Positions 37,807 through 49,940 of a DNA stretch of 64,000 nucleotides are shown here, piece by piece; position 1 is the first letter of the stretch, and each line of letters begins with the position of its first letter. The position numbers and the translations under genes were made by a program. This DNA is from RPQJ01 sp963762315 (GTDB taxonomy: Bacteria; Pseudomonadota; Gammaproteobacteria; Steroidobacterales; Steroidobacteraceae): positions 62,001 through 126,000 of the forward strand of contig CAVXKO010000006.1 in assembly GCA_963762315.1 (NCBI GenBank), given 5' to 3'. The notes below the pieces were generated by a model. The model was not told the origin of the DNA, did not search any database, and worked only from the letters and a program-made list of their open reading frames with translations.

Positions 37807-38883
37807 CTTATGGGTGCGCTGGAACTCGGCCATGTACTGCACGAGCGCTTCCACGCCCGCGAGCGGCATGGCGTTGTAGATGCTCGCGCGCATGCCGCCG
37901 ACCGAGCGGTGGCCTTCGAGCGTGACGAGGCCAGCCTTCTTCGCGCCCTCGAGGAACGGCTTGTCGAGTTCGGCGTTCGGCAGCGTGAACGGCACGTTCA
38001 TCCAGGAGCGGGCGCTCTTCTCCACCGGATTGCTGTAGTAGCCCGACGTGTCGATGGCGCCGTACAGCATCTGCGCCTTGGCGCGATTGAGCTTTTCCAT
38101 CGCCGCGAGGCCACCCTGTCGCTTGATCCACTGGAACACCAGACCGGCCACGTACCACGAGTACGTCGCGGGCGTGTTCAGCATCGAGCCGTCCGCCGCC
38201 ATCGCGTTCCAGTCGAACACGGTCGGCACCTCGGGGCGGGCCTTGCCGAGCAGGTCCTCGCGCACGATCACGACCACGAGACCCGCCGGGCCGATGTTCT
38301 TCTGCGCGCCGGCGTAGATCACGCCGAAACGGCTGACGTCGAGAGGACGCGAAAGGATCGTCGATGACAGGTCGGCCACCAGGGGCACGCTGCCGGTCTC
38401 GGGAATGAAGGGGAACTCGACGCCGCCGATGGTCTCGTTCGGCGTGTAGTGCACGTACGCAGCGCCCGGGGTGAGCTTCCACTGCGACTGGGCCGGCACG
38501 CTCGTGTAGGCGCCGCCCGCATCGGCCGCGACGTTCACCTTGCAGTACTTCTTCGCCTCGCCGATGGCCTTCTTCGACCACGCGCCGGTGTTCACGTAAT
38601 CCGCAACGGCGCCCGGGGCCGTGAGGTTCAGCGGGATGGCCGCGAACTGCGCCGTGGCGCCGCCCTGCAGGAACAGCACCTTGTAGTTCGACGGGATGGC
38701 AAGCAGCTCACGCAGGTCGGCCTCCGCCTGCTGCGCGATGCCGACGAACACCTTGCCGCGATGGCTCATCTCCATCACGGACATGCCCTGCCCGTGCCAG
38801 TCGACCATCTCGTCGCGCAGTTGCTCGAGGACTTCCTGCGGCAGGGCCGCCGGTCCGGCGCTGAAATTGAAGACGCGGGTCAT
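37804..38883 (-). CDS. serC: Phosphoserine aminotransferase
   Basis: A complete 359-residue SerC. It begins MTRVFNFSAGPAALP, with VMEMSHRGKVF, LFLQGGATAQFAAIPLNL and the PLP Lys in VIYAGAQKNIGPAGLVVVIV, ending SVGGMRASIYNAMPLAGVEAL. It converts 3-phosphohydroxypyruvate and glutamate to phosphoserine, and takes part in pyridoxine synthesis in many gammaproteobacteria. It follows gyrA on the minus strand and is separated from serA only by the REP palindrome, which takes over its stop codon. Confidence 0.97.
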   Translation of the reverse strand: MTRVFNFSAGPAALPQEVLEQLRDEMVDWHGQGMSVMEMSHRGKVFVGIAQQAEADLRELLAIPSNYKVLFLQGGATAQFAAIPLNLTAPGAVADYVNTGAWSKKAIGEAKKYCKVNVAADAGGAYTSVPAQSQWKLTPGAAYVHYTPNETIGGVEFPFIPETGSVPLVADLSSTILSRPLDVSRFGVIYAGAQKNIGPAGLVVVIVREDLLGKARPEVPTVFDWNAMAADGSMLNTPATYSWYVAGLVFQWIKRQGGLAAMEKLNRAKAQMLYGAIDTSGYYSNPVEKSARSWMNVPFTLPNAELDKPFLEGAKKAGLVTLEGHRSVGGMRASIYNAMPLAGVEALVQYMAEFQRTHK

Positions 38884-38911
38884 GGACGGCAGATCTCCGT
38901 TGCGAGGCCTT

Positions 38912-38924
38912 GTTGCATTGCAGC
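38912..38924 (-). promoter_or_regulatory. Candidate operator: 13-base near-palindrome in front of serC
   Basis: On the minus strand GCTGCAATGCAAC lies two bases after a TACACT box (38927-38932) and 29 bases before the serC ATG. A nearly identical sequence, GTTGCATTGCAAC (12 of 13 after reverse complement), lies just after a TATGAT box upstream of etfB at 62398-62410. No good -35 box is seen, so the promoter call is weak. Confidence 0.3.
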
Positions 38925-39005
38925 GGAGTGTAGCAGGCGCCAAGCCGCGGTTGCCGGGGCCGGCCTGCCGGGAATGTACTCATGCCGCCCGGATGGGCGG
39001 CCCCG

Positions 39006-41625
<2,620 letters not shown>

Positions 41626-41783
41626 GGAATGCGTGGATCTTGAAGGGTGTTGGAGCCGTCTCGGGACCGGCTTAAAAAGATCCGAAATGATACCACAGGA
41701 AGGTCTTCCAACCCTCCCCGGGCGGCACTGTTTCTGCCGTCCCGCACCCCGTCGCCGGTATACTGCGGCCTCCTCCCCTCGCG

Positions 41784-43139
41784 ATGGTCCGCATGGAGCC
41801 TGTCGACACGCTCGTTTGTGCACGATGGGTGCTGCCCGTGGAACCCACCGGGCACGCGCTCGACGACCACGCCGTGGCAATTCGCAGCGGGCGGATCGTC
41901 GCCGTGCTGCCGGAGGCGGAAGCGCTGCGGCGCTTCGATGCCGCCGAAATCGTGCGCCGGCCGACGCACGCGCTGCTGCCCGGCCTCGTCAACGCGCACA
42001 CCCACGCGGCGATGTCCCTGCTGCGCGGACTTGCGGAAAACCAGAGCCTCGGCCCCTGGCTCAAGGACACCATCTGGCCCATCGAGCGGCGCTGGGTCGA
42101 CCCGGAATACGTGCGCGACGGCACCGAACTCGCGATCGCCGAGATGCTGCGCGGCGGCACGACCTGCTTCGCGGACATGCACCTGTGGCCGGACGTCGTG
42201 GCGCGCACCGCGGCCGAGGTGCACATGCGCGCCTGCGTCGGCCTCGTCGTCACCGACGCCGAGACGCGCTGGGCCGCCACCGCGGACGAATACATCGACA
42301 AGGGCATGAGCCTGCGCGACGAGTACAAGGGCGACCCGCTCATCACCGCGCACTTCGCGCCGCACGCGCCCTACTCCGTGAGCGACGCGACGCTGATGCG
42401 CGTGCGCCGCCTCGCCGACGAACTCGAGATTCCCGTGTCGATCCACCTGCACGAGACGCGCTGGGAGATCGAGCAGAGCCTCGCACGCAACGGCATGCGG
42501 CCGCTCGCGCGGCTCGCGGGGCTCGGTCTCGCCAGCCCGCTGCTGGTCGCGGTGCACATGACCCAGGTCGACGCGGCGGACATCGAGACACTCGCCAATG
42601 CGGGAGCCGCCGTCGTGCACTGCCCGGAATCGAACCTGAAGCTCGGCAACGGCGTGGCTCCGCTCGGCGAATTGCTCGGCCGCGGCGTGCGCGTGGCGCT
42701 CGGCACGGACGGTGCCGCTTCGAACAACGACCTCGACCTGCTGGGCGAGGCGCGCACCGCCGGACTGCTGGCGTCGGGCGTCGGCGGCACGCCGGGCACG
42801 GTGATCGCGTCGGACCTGCTGCGCATGGCCACGCTCGAAGGCGCGCGGGCCCTCGGCCTCGGCGAGACCATCGGCAGCCTCGTGCCCGGCAAATGGGCGG
42901 ACCTCTGCTGCATCGACCTGCGCCGCACGCGCAGCTGGCCGGTGCACGACGTCGCCACCGCCCTCGTGTATTCCGCGAACTCGAACCAGGTGACCGACAC
43001 CTGGGTCGCCGGACGGCACATACTCGCCGACGGCACGCTCCGGTATCTCGATGAACAATCCGCGCTCGACCGCGCGGAAGCATGGCGAGCCCGCATGGAA
43101 TCCGGCGGCGGCGCCGAGGAGATGGATCGCAATGGCTAA
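41784..43139 (+). CDS. mtaD: 5'-methylthioadenosine/S-adenosylhomocysteine deaminase-type amidohydrolase
   Basis: A 451-residue TRZ/ATZ-family metal-dependent hydrolase. Metal ligands are in LVNAHTHAAMSLLRG, IHLHETRWE, VAVHMTQV and LGTDGAASNN; the inner Glu is in HLHE. It deaminates methylthioadenosine or SAH. ATG 41784 and ATG 41793 are both possible starts. It diverges from gyrA, and its stop overlaps the ubiG start, giving the gammaproteobacterial order gyrA-mtaD-ubiG-mupP. Confidence 0.92.
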   Translation: MVRMEPVDTLVCARWVLPVEPTGHALDDHAVAIRSGRIVAVLPEAEALRRFDAAEIVRRPTHALLPGLVNAHTHAAMSLLRGLAENQSLGPWLKDTIWPIERRWVDPEYVRDGTELAIAEMLRGGTTCFADMHLWPDVVARTAAEVHMRACVGLVVTDAETRWAATADEYIDKGMSLRDEYKGDPLITAHFAPHAPYSVSDATLMRVRRLADELEIPVSIHLHETRWEIEQSLARNGMRPLARLAGLGLASPLLVAVHMTQVDAADIETLANAGAAVVHCPESNLKLGNGVAPLGELLGRGVRVALGTDGAASNNDLDLLGEARTAGLLASGVGGTPGTVIASDLLRMATLEGARALGLGETIGSLVPGKWADLCCIDLRRTRSWPVHDVATALVYSANSNQVTDTWVAGRHILADGTLRYLDEQSALDRAEAWRARMESGGGAEEMDRNG

Positions 43140-43842
43140 CGTCGATCCCGCCGAGATCGCGCGGTTCCAGTCCGCCGCCAGCCGCTGGTGGGACCCGCAG
43201 GGCGAGATGCGTCCGCTGCACGACCTCAATCCGGTGCGGCTCGACTACGTCGAGCGTGCCGCCGGCCTGGCCGGGCGCGACGTGCTCGATGTCGGCTGCG
43301 GCGGCGGCCTGCTGGCCGAAGCCATGGCGCGCAAGGGCGCCAGGGTGGTCGGGCTCGACCTGGCCAGCGACCTGCTCGAGGTGGCGCGGCTGCACGCGCT
43401 CGAGACCGGCGCGAAGCTCGAGTATCGCCTCGAGTCGGCGGAGGACCATCTCGCATCGCATGCGGCGGCCTACGACGTCGTGACCTGCATGGAAATGCTG
43501 GAGCACGTGCCGGATCCCTCCGCAATCGTGGCAGCGCTCGCGCAGATGGTGCGGCCGGGCGGACACGTGTTCCTCTCCACCATCAATCGCACGCCGCGCG
43601 CGTATGCGCTCGCCATCGTCGGCGCGGAGTACGTGCTGCGATTGCTGCCCCGCGGCACCCACACGTACGAGAAGTTCATCCGGCCGTCCGAGTTGTCGGC
43701 CTGGGCGAAAGCTGCCGGCCTCACGGTGGTCGACATCCGCGGGCTCGACTACGATCCGTTCTCGCACCAGGCCGCGCTGAAGTCCGACGCCAGCGTGAAC
43801 TACCTGATGCACCTGCGGCGGCCTGCGGACCCTTCGGCATGA
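43132..43842 (+). CDS. ubiG: Ubiquinone biosynthesis O-methyltransferase UbiG
   Basis: A 236-residue SAM-dependent methyltransferase performing both O-methylations in ubiquinone synthesis. Marks are the UbiG-type start EIARFQSAASRWWDPQGEMRP, motif I VLDVGCGGGLLAEAMAR and VTCMEMLEHVPDP. ATG 43132 lies inside the end of mtaD (overlap 8 bases), and its own stop overlaps the mupP ATG (ATGA), so the three genes are translationally coupled. Confidence 0.95.
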   Translation: MANVDPAEIARFQSAASRWWDPQGEMRPLHDLNPVRLDYVERAAGLAGRDVLDVGCGGGLLAEAMARKGARVVGLDLASDLLEVARLHALETGAKLEYRLESAEDHLASHAAAYDVVTCMEMLEHVPDPSAIVAALAQMVRPGGHVFLSTINRTPRAYALAIVGAEYVLRLLPRGTHTYEKFIRPSELSAWAKAAGLTVVDIRGLDYDPFSHQAALKSDASVNYLMHLRRPADPSA

Positions 43843-44511
43843 CGCGATCCACCGCCCTGCTGCTCGATCTCGACGGCACGCTGCTCGACACGGCGCCCGA
43901 CATGGGCGGCGCGCTCAATCGCCTGCTCGCCGAGGAAGGACGCGAGCCGTTGCCACAGTCGGCGATCCGTCCCGTCGTCTCGCACGGGGCCGTCCGGCTG
44001 GTGAAGCTCGGGTTCCCGGCAGCGGAAGGCGAGGAATTCGAACGCCTGCGGCTGCGGTTCCTCGAACTGTATTCGCACCACCTCGCGGAGCACACGCAGC
44101 CCTTCCCGGGCCTGCTCGAGGTGCTCGACGAACTCGAGCGCCGCGAGTTGCCGTGGGGCGTGGTCACCAACAAGCCCGGCTGGCTGACGGATCCGCTGAT
44201 GACGGCCCTGGGGTTGTTCGAGCGGGCGGGCTGCGTCGTCAGCGGCGATACCGTGCGGCGAGCGCAAGCCGCATCCCCTGCCCTTGCTGCATGCCGCGGA
44301 CCTGATCCGCGTGGCTCCGGAGCACTGCGTGTACGTGGGCGATGCCGAGCGAGACATCCAGGCGGGACGTGCCGCCGGCATGCGCACGGTGATCGCCGCC
44401 TACGGATACATCAGCGACGACGACGCGCCGGAGCAATGGAACGCCACCGGCATCATCGATCACCCGGGGCAACTGCTGGCGTGGATGGACATTGCCGAGG
44501 CCCGCACGTGA
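43839..44511 (+). CDS. mupP: HAD phosphatase, Gph/MupP type (one frameshift)
   Basis: About 224 residues of the HAD superfamily. Motif I is LLLDLDGTLLDTAPDM, motif II WGVVTNKPGW, and motif IV CVYVGDAERDIQAGRAAGM. In this neighbourhood (ubiG, yciK) the Pseudomonas protein is MupP, N-acetylmuramate-6-phosphate phosphatase of peptidoglycan recycling; phosphoglycolate phosphatase is the older label. An extra base near 44262 breaks the frame after VVSGDTV; the other frame resumes with KPHPLPLLHAADLIRVAPE and stops at 44511. Its stop overlaps the rmuC GTG. Confidence 0.87.
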
Positions 44512-45786
44512 ACACGCTCTCGACCGAGGCCGTGATCCTGCTGGTCCTGCTGCCGGTGGTCGCGCTCGCCATCGGCTGGCTGATCGGACGGCGACGCACG
44601 CACGCCCTCGAGATCGAAATCGCCACGACTCGCGCGGAACTGAAGTCGGCGGAGGAAATCGTCCTGGAACGCGACCAGGCGCTGGAACTGGCCATGCAGA
44701 AGCTGCGCTCCGGCTTCGACACCGTCGCCGGCGAGGCGCTGCGCGGCAACAGCGAAGCGTTCCTGCAGCTCGCGCGGCAGACGCTCGGGCAGCAGCAGGA
44801 AGTGGCGTTGCGCAACCTCACGGAGCGCGAGAAGTCGGTCGAGACCATGCTGGCGCCCGTGCGCGAGGCGTTGCAGAAGACGCACGAGCAGATCGCGCGC
44901 ATCGAGAAGGAGCGTGCCGAGACGTTCGGGGCGCTCAGGAACTCGCTCGAAGGTGTCACGCTCGGCCAGGTCGCGCTGCAGCGCGAGACGCGCAACCTGG
45001 TCACGGCGTTGCGCCGGCCGGAAGTGCGCGGCCAGTGGGGCGAGATGACGCTGAAGCGTCTCGCCGAACTCGCGGGCATGGTCGAGCACTGCGATTTCGT
45101 CGAGCAGGTGCACGTGCCGGGCGAGGACGGCAACCTGCGCCCCGACATGATCGTCAACATGCCGGACGGGCGGCAACTCGTGGTGGACGTGAAGACGCCG
45201 CTCGACGCGTACCTGTCGGCCGCCGAAGCGACGACCGACGAGGATCGAGCCGCCGCCATCCGCCGGCATGCCCTGGCCGTGCAGGAGCGCGTGCGCCAGC
45301 TGGCCGCAGAAGGCGTACTGGTCGCAGTTCGAGCACAGCCCCGACTTCGTCGTGCTGTTCATTCCGGGCGACCAGTTCCTGAGCGCGGCGGTCGGCGAGA
45401 TTCCGAACCTGCTGGAGGATGCGATCCGCCAGCACGTGATCATCGCGACGCCGACGAGCTTCGTGGCGCTGCTCAAGGCGGTGGGCTACGGCTGGCGGCA
45501 GAACGCGCTCGCCGACAATGCCGCGCGCATCCAGGAACTGGGCGAAGAGATCTACAAGCGCCTCGCCACGTTTACGTCGCATCTCGCCAAGGTGGGACGC
45601 ACGCTCGGCCAGAGCGTCGACGCCTACAACAGCGCGGTCGGCTCGCTCGAACGCCAGGTGCTGCCGGGCGCGCGCAAGTTCACCGAACTGGGTTTGCGGC
45701 CGGCCAAGGAAATCGAGGAGACCTCGCCGATCGACAAGCTGGCGCGCCCGCTGCTCGAAAGCGACGACGAGACGCCGAGTGAGTAG
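44508..45786 (+). CDS. rmuC: DNA recombination protein RmuC (one frameshift)
   Basis: About 425 residues: an N-terminal membrane helix (VILLVLLPVVALAIGWLIG), a long coiled coil (residues ~25-150), then the RmuC nuclease-like core (RRPEVRGQWGEMTLKRLAEL, MPDGRQLVVDVKTPLDAYL). An extra base near 45305 shifts the frame; the continuation QKAYWSQFEHSPDFVVLFIP and ATPTSFVALLKAVGYGWRQ are typical of the family. RmuC limits inversions at short inverted repeats. The GTG start overlaps the mupP stop. Inclusion of rmuC between mupP and yciK is less usual. Confidence 0.88.
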
Positions 45787-46630
45787 CGCAGCCACGCCCG
45801 GCGTGGATGATCCACTGCGCCGCGGCACGCCTCCCGGATCGCTGCGCTACTTCTCCACGCTCTTCGCGCCGAAGCCCGCTCGTCCCCTGCTCGAAGCGCT
45901 GTATGCCTTCGAGGCGGAGATTCGCGAGACGGTGGATTCGTCCAGCCACGAGGTCGCCCACACGCGCATGCAATGGTGGCGAGCCGAAGTCGACCGCTAC
46001 GCCGGCGGCAGGGCACAGCATCCGGTCACCGTGGCCCTGCTCGGGCTGCGCGACTGCGCAAGCCACGATGCCGCGCTGCTGCACGAGACCCTGACGGCTG
46101 CGGACCTGGACCTCGCGCGCATGACCTACGCCAGCGGGCAGGAACTCGAGGCGTACGCCTACCGCGCCGCCGGGGCGCTGCAGACGATGATCGCCGCGGC
46201 GCTGGCCGGGCCCGAGACCCTTGAGCGCTGCCGAGCGCGAGTTCGCCCGAAGACTGGGCATCGCGGTGCGCCAGAGCGAGATGCTGCGCGACCTCGCGAT
46301 CGACGTGGCTCGCGGTCGCCTCTACCTGCCGCTGGACGCCGCCGATGCCGCGGGACTCGATCCCGCGGATCTGCGATCGGCGACCCCGGATGCGCTGCGG
46401 CGCGCGCTCGACCCTTGGCGCTCGCGTGTCGGCCGCGCCCTGGCCGAACTGCCCGCGCTGCTCTCGACGAGCGAGCGCAGCACGCAACGGCCGGGACTCG
46501 TGCTGGCCGCACTGCACGGGCGCCTGCTCGAACGCATTGAGACCGCGTCGCACGCTTCGAGCGAACGCGCCGATGTCCCCCCTGGTCCCGCCTCTGGACG
46601 GCATGGACCACGGCCGTCCGGTACGCCTGA
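45779..46630 (+). CDS. Squalene/phytoene synthase-like protein (two frameshifts)
   Basis: About 283 residues, start GTG 45779 overlapping the rmuC stop. The head-to-head prenyl synthase fold is recognisable: RYFSTLFAPKPARPLLEALYAF, RMQWWRAEV, a helical middle, then LGIAVRQSEMLRDLAIDVARGRLYLPLD. Single-base shifts at about 46222 and 46578 join three frames; the reconstructed end is VPPWSRLWTAWTTAVRYA with a stop at 46628. The first Asp-rich motif is degenerate (AFEAEIRETVD) and resembles NDUFAF6-type non-catalytic members more than true squalene synthases, so I do not infer carotenoid or hopanoid synthesis. Confidence 0.8.
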
Positions 46631-46664
46631 GCGCGCGTGTTGCGCCGACAGAAACGGAGATCGC

Positions 46665-47432
46665 ATGGCCTTGTCCGACGATGAAGTGCGCCGTTATGCG
46701 CCGGCCGCCGACTGCGCTGAAGGACCGGGTCATCGTGGTGACCGGCGCCGGCGGCGCCATCGGCGCGGCGCTCGCTCGCGCCTGCGCCGCGCACGGCGCG
46801 CGCGTCGTCCTGAGCGGCCGCTCGGTCCGCAAGCTCGAAGCGGTCTACGACTCGATCGTTGCCGCGGGCGGCGCCGCAACCGTCGATCGCGCCACTCGAT
46901 TTCGAGAAGGCCGACGCGACCCACTACGACGCGATGGCCGAGGCAGTGGGCAAGGAATTCGGGCGCGCTCGACGGGCTGGCGCACGTCGCCGGCCTGCTC
47001 GGCGACCGCTCGCCCATCAAGCACTACGACGTACCCACCTGGCTCAAGGTGATGCACGTCAACGTCAACGCGCCGTTCATCCTGACGCAGACGCTGCTGC
47101 CGCTGCTCGAGCGCTCGGCAGACCCGTCGATCGTCTTCACGACCAGCGGCGTGTCGGTGCGCGGGAGCGCGTACTGGGGCGCGTATGCGGCGTCCAAGTT
47201 CGCCGTGGAAGGCCTGATGCAGGTGCTGGCGGACGAACTCGACACCGAGCGCAGGATCCGCGTCAACAGCGTCAACCCGGGCAAGGTTCGCTCGGGCATG
47301 CGCGCAAAGGCGTTTCCGGGCGAAGACACGTCGTTGCTGGCGGCGCCCGAGGCCGTGCTCGCGCCGTTCCTGTATCTGCTCGGGCCCGACAGCCGCGCGA
47401 TTACCGGCCGCCGGTTCGACGCCCAGGCTTAG
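46665..47432 (+). CDS. yciK: YciK-type short-chain dehydrogenase (about three frameshifts)
   Basis: About 255 residues, ATG 46665 with GGAG upstream. The pieces, in order, are RVIVVTGAGGAIGAALARAC (cofactor motif), VVLSGRSVRKLEAVYDSI, DFEKADATHYDAMAEAVG, DGLAHVAGLLGDRSPIKHYD, and the catalytic region VFTTSGVSVRGSAYWGAYAASK, ending RFDAQA. Single-base shifts near 46710, 46890 and 46965 separate them. The position after the mupP block matches PA3173/YciK in Pseudomonas. The physiological substrate is not known. The last 32 bases overlap the convergent rluB. Confidence 0.85.
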   Translation: MALSDDEVRRYAPAADCAEGPGHRGDRRRRRHRRGARSRLRRARRARRPERPLGPQARSGLRLDRCRGRRRNRRSRHSISRRPTRPTTTRWPRQWARNSGALDGLAHVAGLLGDRSPIKHYDVPTWLKVMHVNVNAPFILTQTLLPLLERSADPSIVFTTSGVSVRGSAYWGAYAASKFAVEGLMQVLADELDTERRIRVNSVNPGKVRSGMRAKAFPGEDTSLLAAPEAVLAPFLYLLGPDSRAITGRRFDAQA

Positions 47433-48229
47433 CGCCGCCGCGGCGCGGCCCGCGGGAGCCTCCCGGCTTTCTTCCTGTCGTGGGTTTCGCGGCACGACCC
47501 GCGAGTGCGGCGAGCGCATCGAGGTCGGCGCCCTCGATCTCGCGCGAACGTCCGCGAGGCAGGTCACGGGGCAGCTTCATCGGCCCCCACTGCACGAGCA
47601 TGATGCGACTCACCTTGAGGCCGGCGGCATCGAACAGCGCACGCACCGCGCCGCGCGGCACCGTACGCTCGGCCGCGACGCGAAACCACATGTTCAGAGC
47701 CCCGCCGTCCGCGGGCTCGACGGCCGAGAAATTCACGGTGCGCGGTCTCGAGCTCGACCGACAGCGGGATCTCGGGCCACTCGCCTTCCAGCTCGGGTTT
47801 CAACGCACGCACTCGGTATTCGACCGGCAACTCGTGCCCGCGCCGGGCGATGGCGGATGCAAACGTGCCATCGTTGGTAAGCACCAGCAGGCCGTCCTCG
47901 CCGAAGCCGAGCGCGTTCACGGCGACCCAGCGGCCGCCGTGCAGGCGCGGCAGGCGGGCATCGACTTCTTCGCGGTCGTCGCCTTCCTGCCGGCGGAGAA
48001 TCTCGCCCACCGGCTTGTGATAGACGATGACTCGCAGGCGCTGCTCGACCGCCAGCAGCCGCGTGACGTCGCGGCCGTCGACGACCACCTTGTCGCCGCT
48101 CTGCACTTGCTGGCCGATTTCCGCGGCGCGTCCATTGACCAGCACGCGGCCCTCGCGGATCCAGTCCTCGACCTGGCGACGCGAGCCGAGCCCATGCTGG
48201 GCCAGCAGCTTGTGCAGGCGTTCGCTCAA
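47401..48229 (-). CDS. rluB: 23S rRNA pseudouridine(2605) synthase RluB (one frameshift)
   Basis: About 275 residues. An S4 RNA-binding domain comes first (SERLHKLLAQHGLGSRRQVEDWIREGRVLVNG), then VIVYHKPVGEI, the catalytic-Asp neighbourhood GRWVAVNALGFGEDGLLVLTNDG, and EYRVRALKP. In RluB the motif is usually GRLD-NTSGLL; here it reads NALGFGEDGLLVLTNDG, so the catalytic Asp position should be checked. An indel near 47742 shifts the frame to FSAVEPADGGALNMWFRV and LFDAAGLKVSRIMLVQWGP, with a long basic R/G/K tail. It heads the order rluB-scpB-scpA-trpS on the minus strand. Confidence 0.86.
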
Positions 48230-48256
48230 GCGACCGGCCGGAGGGCGTTCAAGCCC

Positions 48257-49010
48257 TCAGCGCTCTTGCGTGTCGGTCGGACCCGCGACGAGGATCGGCG
48301 CTTCGGGAGCGTCGTCGTCCGAATCGGAATCGTCATCGTCGTCCTCGGCCGCGTCGTCCTCTGCGGACGACTCGACGGGCGCCGGCAGGGACTCGCGCTC
48401 GAGCACCGTGCCTTCGGCCACCACGGCCAGGTCTTCGCCGAGCTCGCCCGGCAGGCCGAGCTGGTCCTTCATGCCGTCGAGGTCCTGCAGCTCCGCGAGC
48501 GTCGGCAGGTCGTCGAGGCTCTTGAGGCCGAAGTAGTCGAGGAACTCGCGCGTGGTGCCGAGCAGCTCCGGACGCCCGGGCACCTCGCGGTGGCCGACGA
48601 CGCGGATCCAGTTGCGCTCGTGCAGCGTGCGCATGATCGTCGGAGGCGACGGTCACGCCGCGGATGTCCTCGATTTCGCTGCGCGTGATCGGCTGGCGAT
48701 AGGCGATGAGCGAGAGCGTCTCGAGCAGCGCCCGCGAATAGCGGCTCGGACGCTCCTGCCAGAGGCGCGAGACCACGTCGGCGTGGGCCGACCGAACCTG
48801 CACGCGCCAGCCGCTTGCGACTTCCTTCACTTCGATGCCGTGGCCGTTGTCTTCGTAGATGCGCGCAAGCTCTTCGAGCGCCGCCTGCACCTCATCGTCG
48901 GGCGGGCGCTGGTGCTCCTCGAAGAGGTCGCAGATCTGTTCGACGGTCACGGGGCGGCCGGCCGCAAGCAGCACGGCCTCGACCGTCGGCGTGAGGGGAT
49001 GTTCACTCAT
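48257..49010 (-). CDS. scpB: Segregation and condensation protein B (one frameshift)
   Basis: About 250 residues. Two winged-helix domains: LTPTVEAVLLAAGRPVTVEQI and RYSRALLETLSLIAYRQPITRSEIEDIRGV. An indel near 48640 shifts the frame, after which MRTLHERNWIRVVGHREVPG and LGTTREFLDYFGLKSLDDLP continue. The tail is strongly acidic (a run of Asp/Ser-Asp). ScpB dimers join ScpA and SMC in the condensin complex. The start overlaps the scpA stop by four bases. Confidence 0.92.
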
Positions 49011-49927
49011 GGTTCTGTCCGGTTGTCGGCCTCGGGCCGGTCATTGTCGACGACGAGCGTGACGCGCCGCGGCGCGCCCGCCCGGACGTGGATGGGGGCA
49101 AAAGGTTCGGATTGCACGATCTCGATCAGCCCCTCGCGCAGCAGCTCGAGGATCGCAACGAACGTCACGGTGACGCCCATGCGTCCCTCTTCCGGGCGAA
49201 AGAGCTGGACGAACTCGACGAAGGACTGGGAGCGCATGGTGCTCAGCACGTCCGACATGCGGCTGCGCACGGAGAGCCGCTCGCGGCTCACGCGGTGGTG
49301 CGCGAACATCTCGGCGCGCGACATGACGTCCTTGAGCGAGACGAGCATCTCGCGCAGCGTCACGTTCGGCAGCAGTTTCACGACGCGGCGCTCGACCAGC
49401 TCGGCCGAGCCCTGGAACGTGTCGCGGTCGACACGCGACAGGCTTTCGAGGTCGACAGCGGCGCGCTTGAAGCGCTCGTACTCCTGCAACCGGCGCACGA
49501 GTTCCGCGCGCGGATCGGCTTCCTCGTCGATCTCGCTCTGCGGGCGCGGCAGCAGCATGCGCGACTTGATCTCCGCCAGCGTCGCGGCCATCAGCAGGTA
49601 TTCGCCCGCCAGCTCGAGCTGCAGCCCCTGCATCACGTCGATGTACGTCATGTACTGCTTCGTGATCTCGGCGATCGGGATGTCGAGGATGTCGAGGTTC
49701 TGCCGGCGGATGAGGTACAGCAGCAGGTCGAGCGGGCCTTCGAACGCCTCGAGGAACACCGTGAGCGCATCGGGGGGAATGTAGAGGTCACGCGGCATCT
49801 GCGTGAGCGGCTCGCCTTCGACGACCGCGAACGGCATCTCGGCCTGTTCCGGAATCTCCGGCAGGTGCGCCTCGGGCGGCGCGGGCGGCGGGCCTCCCTC
49901 GATGAGCTTCAGGTCGGGCTTCGTCAT
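49007..49927 (-). CDS. scpA: Segregation and condensation protein A
   Basis: A 306-residue kleisin subunit of SMC-ScpAB. The family hallmark is FEGPLDLLLYLIRRQNLDILDIPIAEIT, followed by YLLMAATLAEIKSRMLLP and a C-terminal winged helix (VTFVAILELLREGLIEIVQ). The first 60 residues are Pro/Glu-rich and variable. No indel is seen. It is coupled to scpB by overlap and follows trpS by 13 bases. Confidence 0.95.
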   Translation of the reverse strand: MTKPDLKLIEGGPPPAPPEAHLPEIPEQAEMPFAVVEGEPLTQMPRDLYIPPDALTVFLEAFEGPLDLLLYLIRRQNLDILDIPIAEITKQYMTYIDVMQGLQLELAGEYLLMAATLAEIKSRMLLPRPQSEIDEEADPRAELVRRLQEYERFKRAAVDLESLSRVDRDTFQGSAELVERRVVKLLPNVTLREMLVSLKDVMSRAEMFAHHRVSRERLSVRSRMSDVLSTMRSQSFVEFVQLFRPEEGRMGVTVTFVAILELLREGLIEIVQSEPFAPIHVRAGAPRRVTLVVDNDRPEADNRTEP

Positions 49928-49940
49928 GCGCTCCGTCTCC

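Noticed and set aside
41784..43139. Atrazine-type degradation enzyme
   Set aside because: The TRZ/ATZ family also covers MtaD, and the position between gyrA and ubiG is that of mtaD in gammaproteobacteria.
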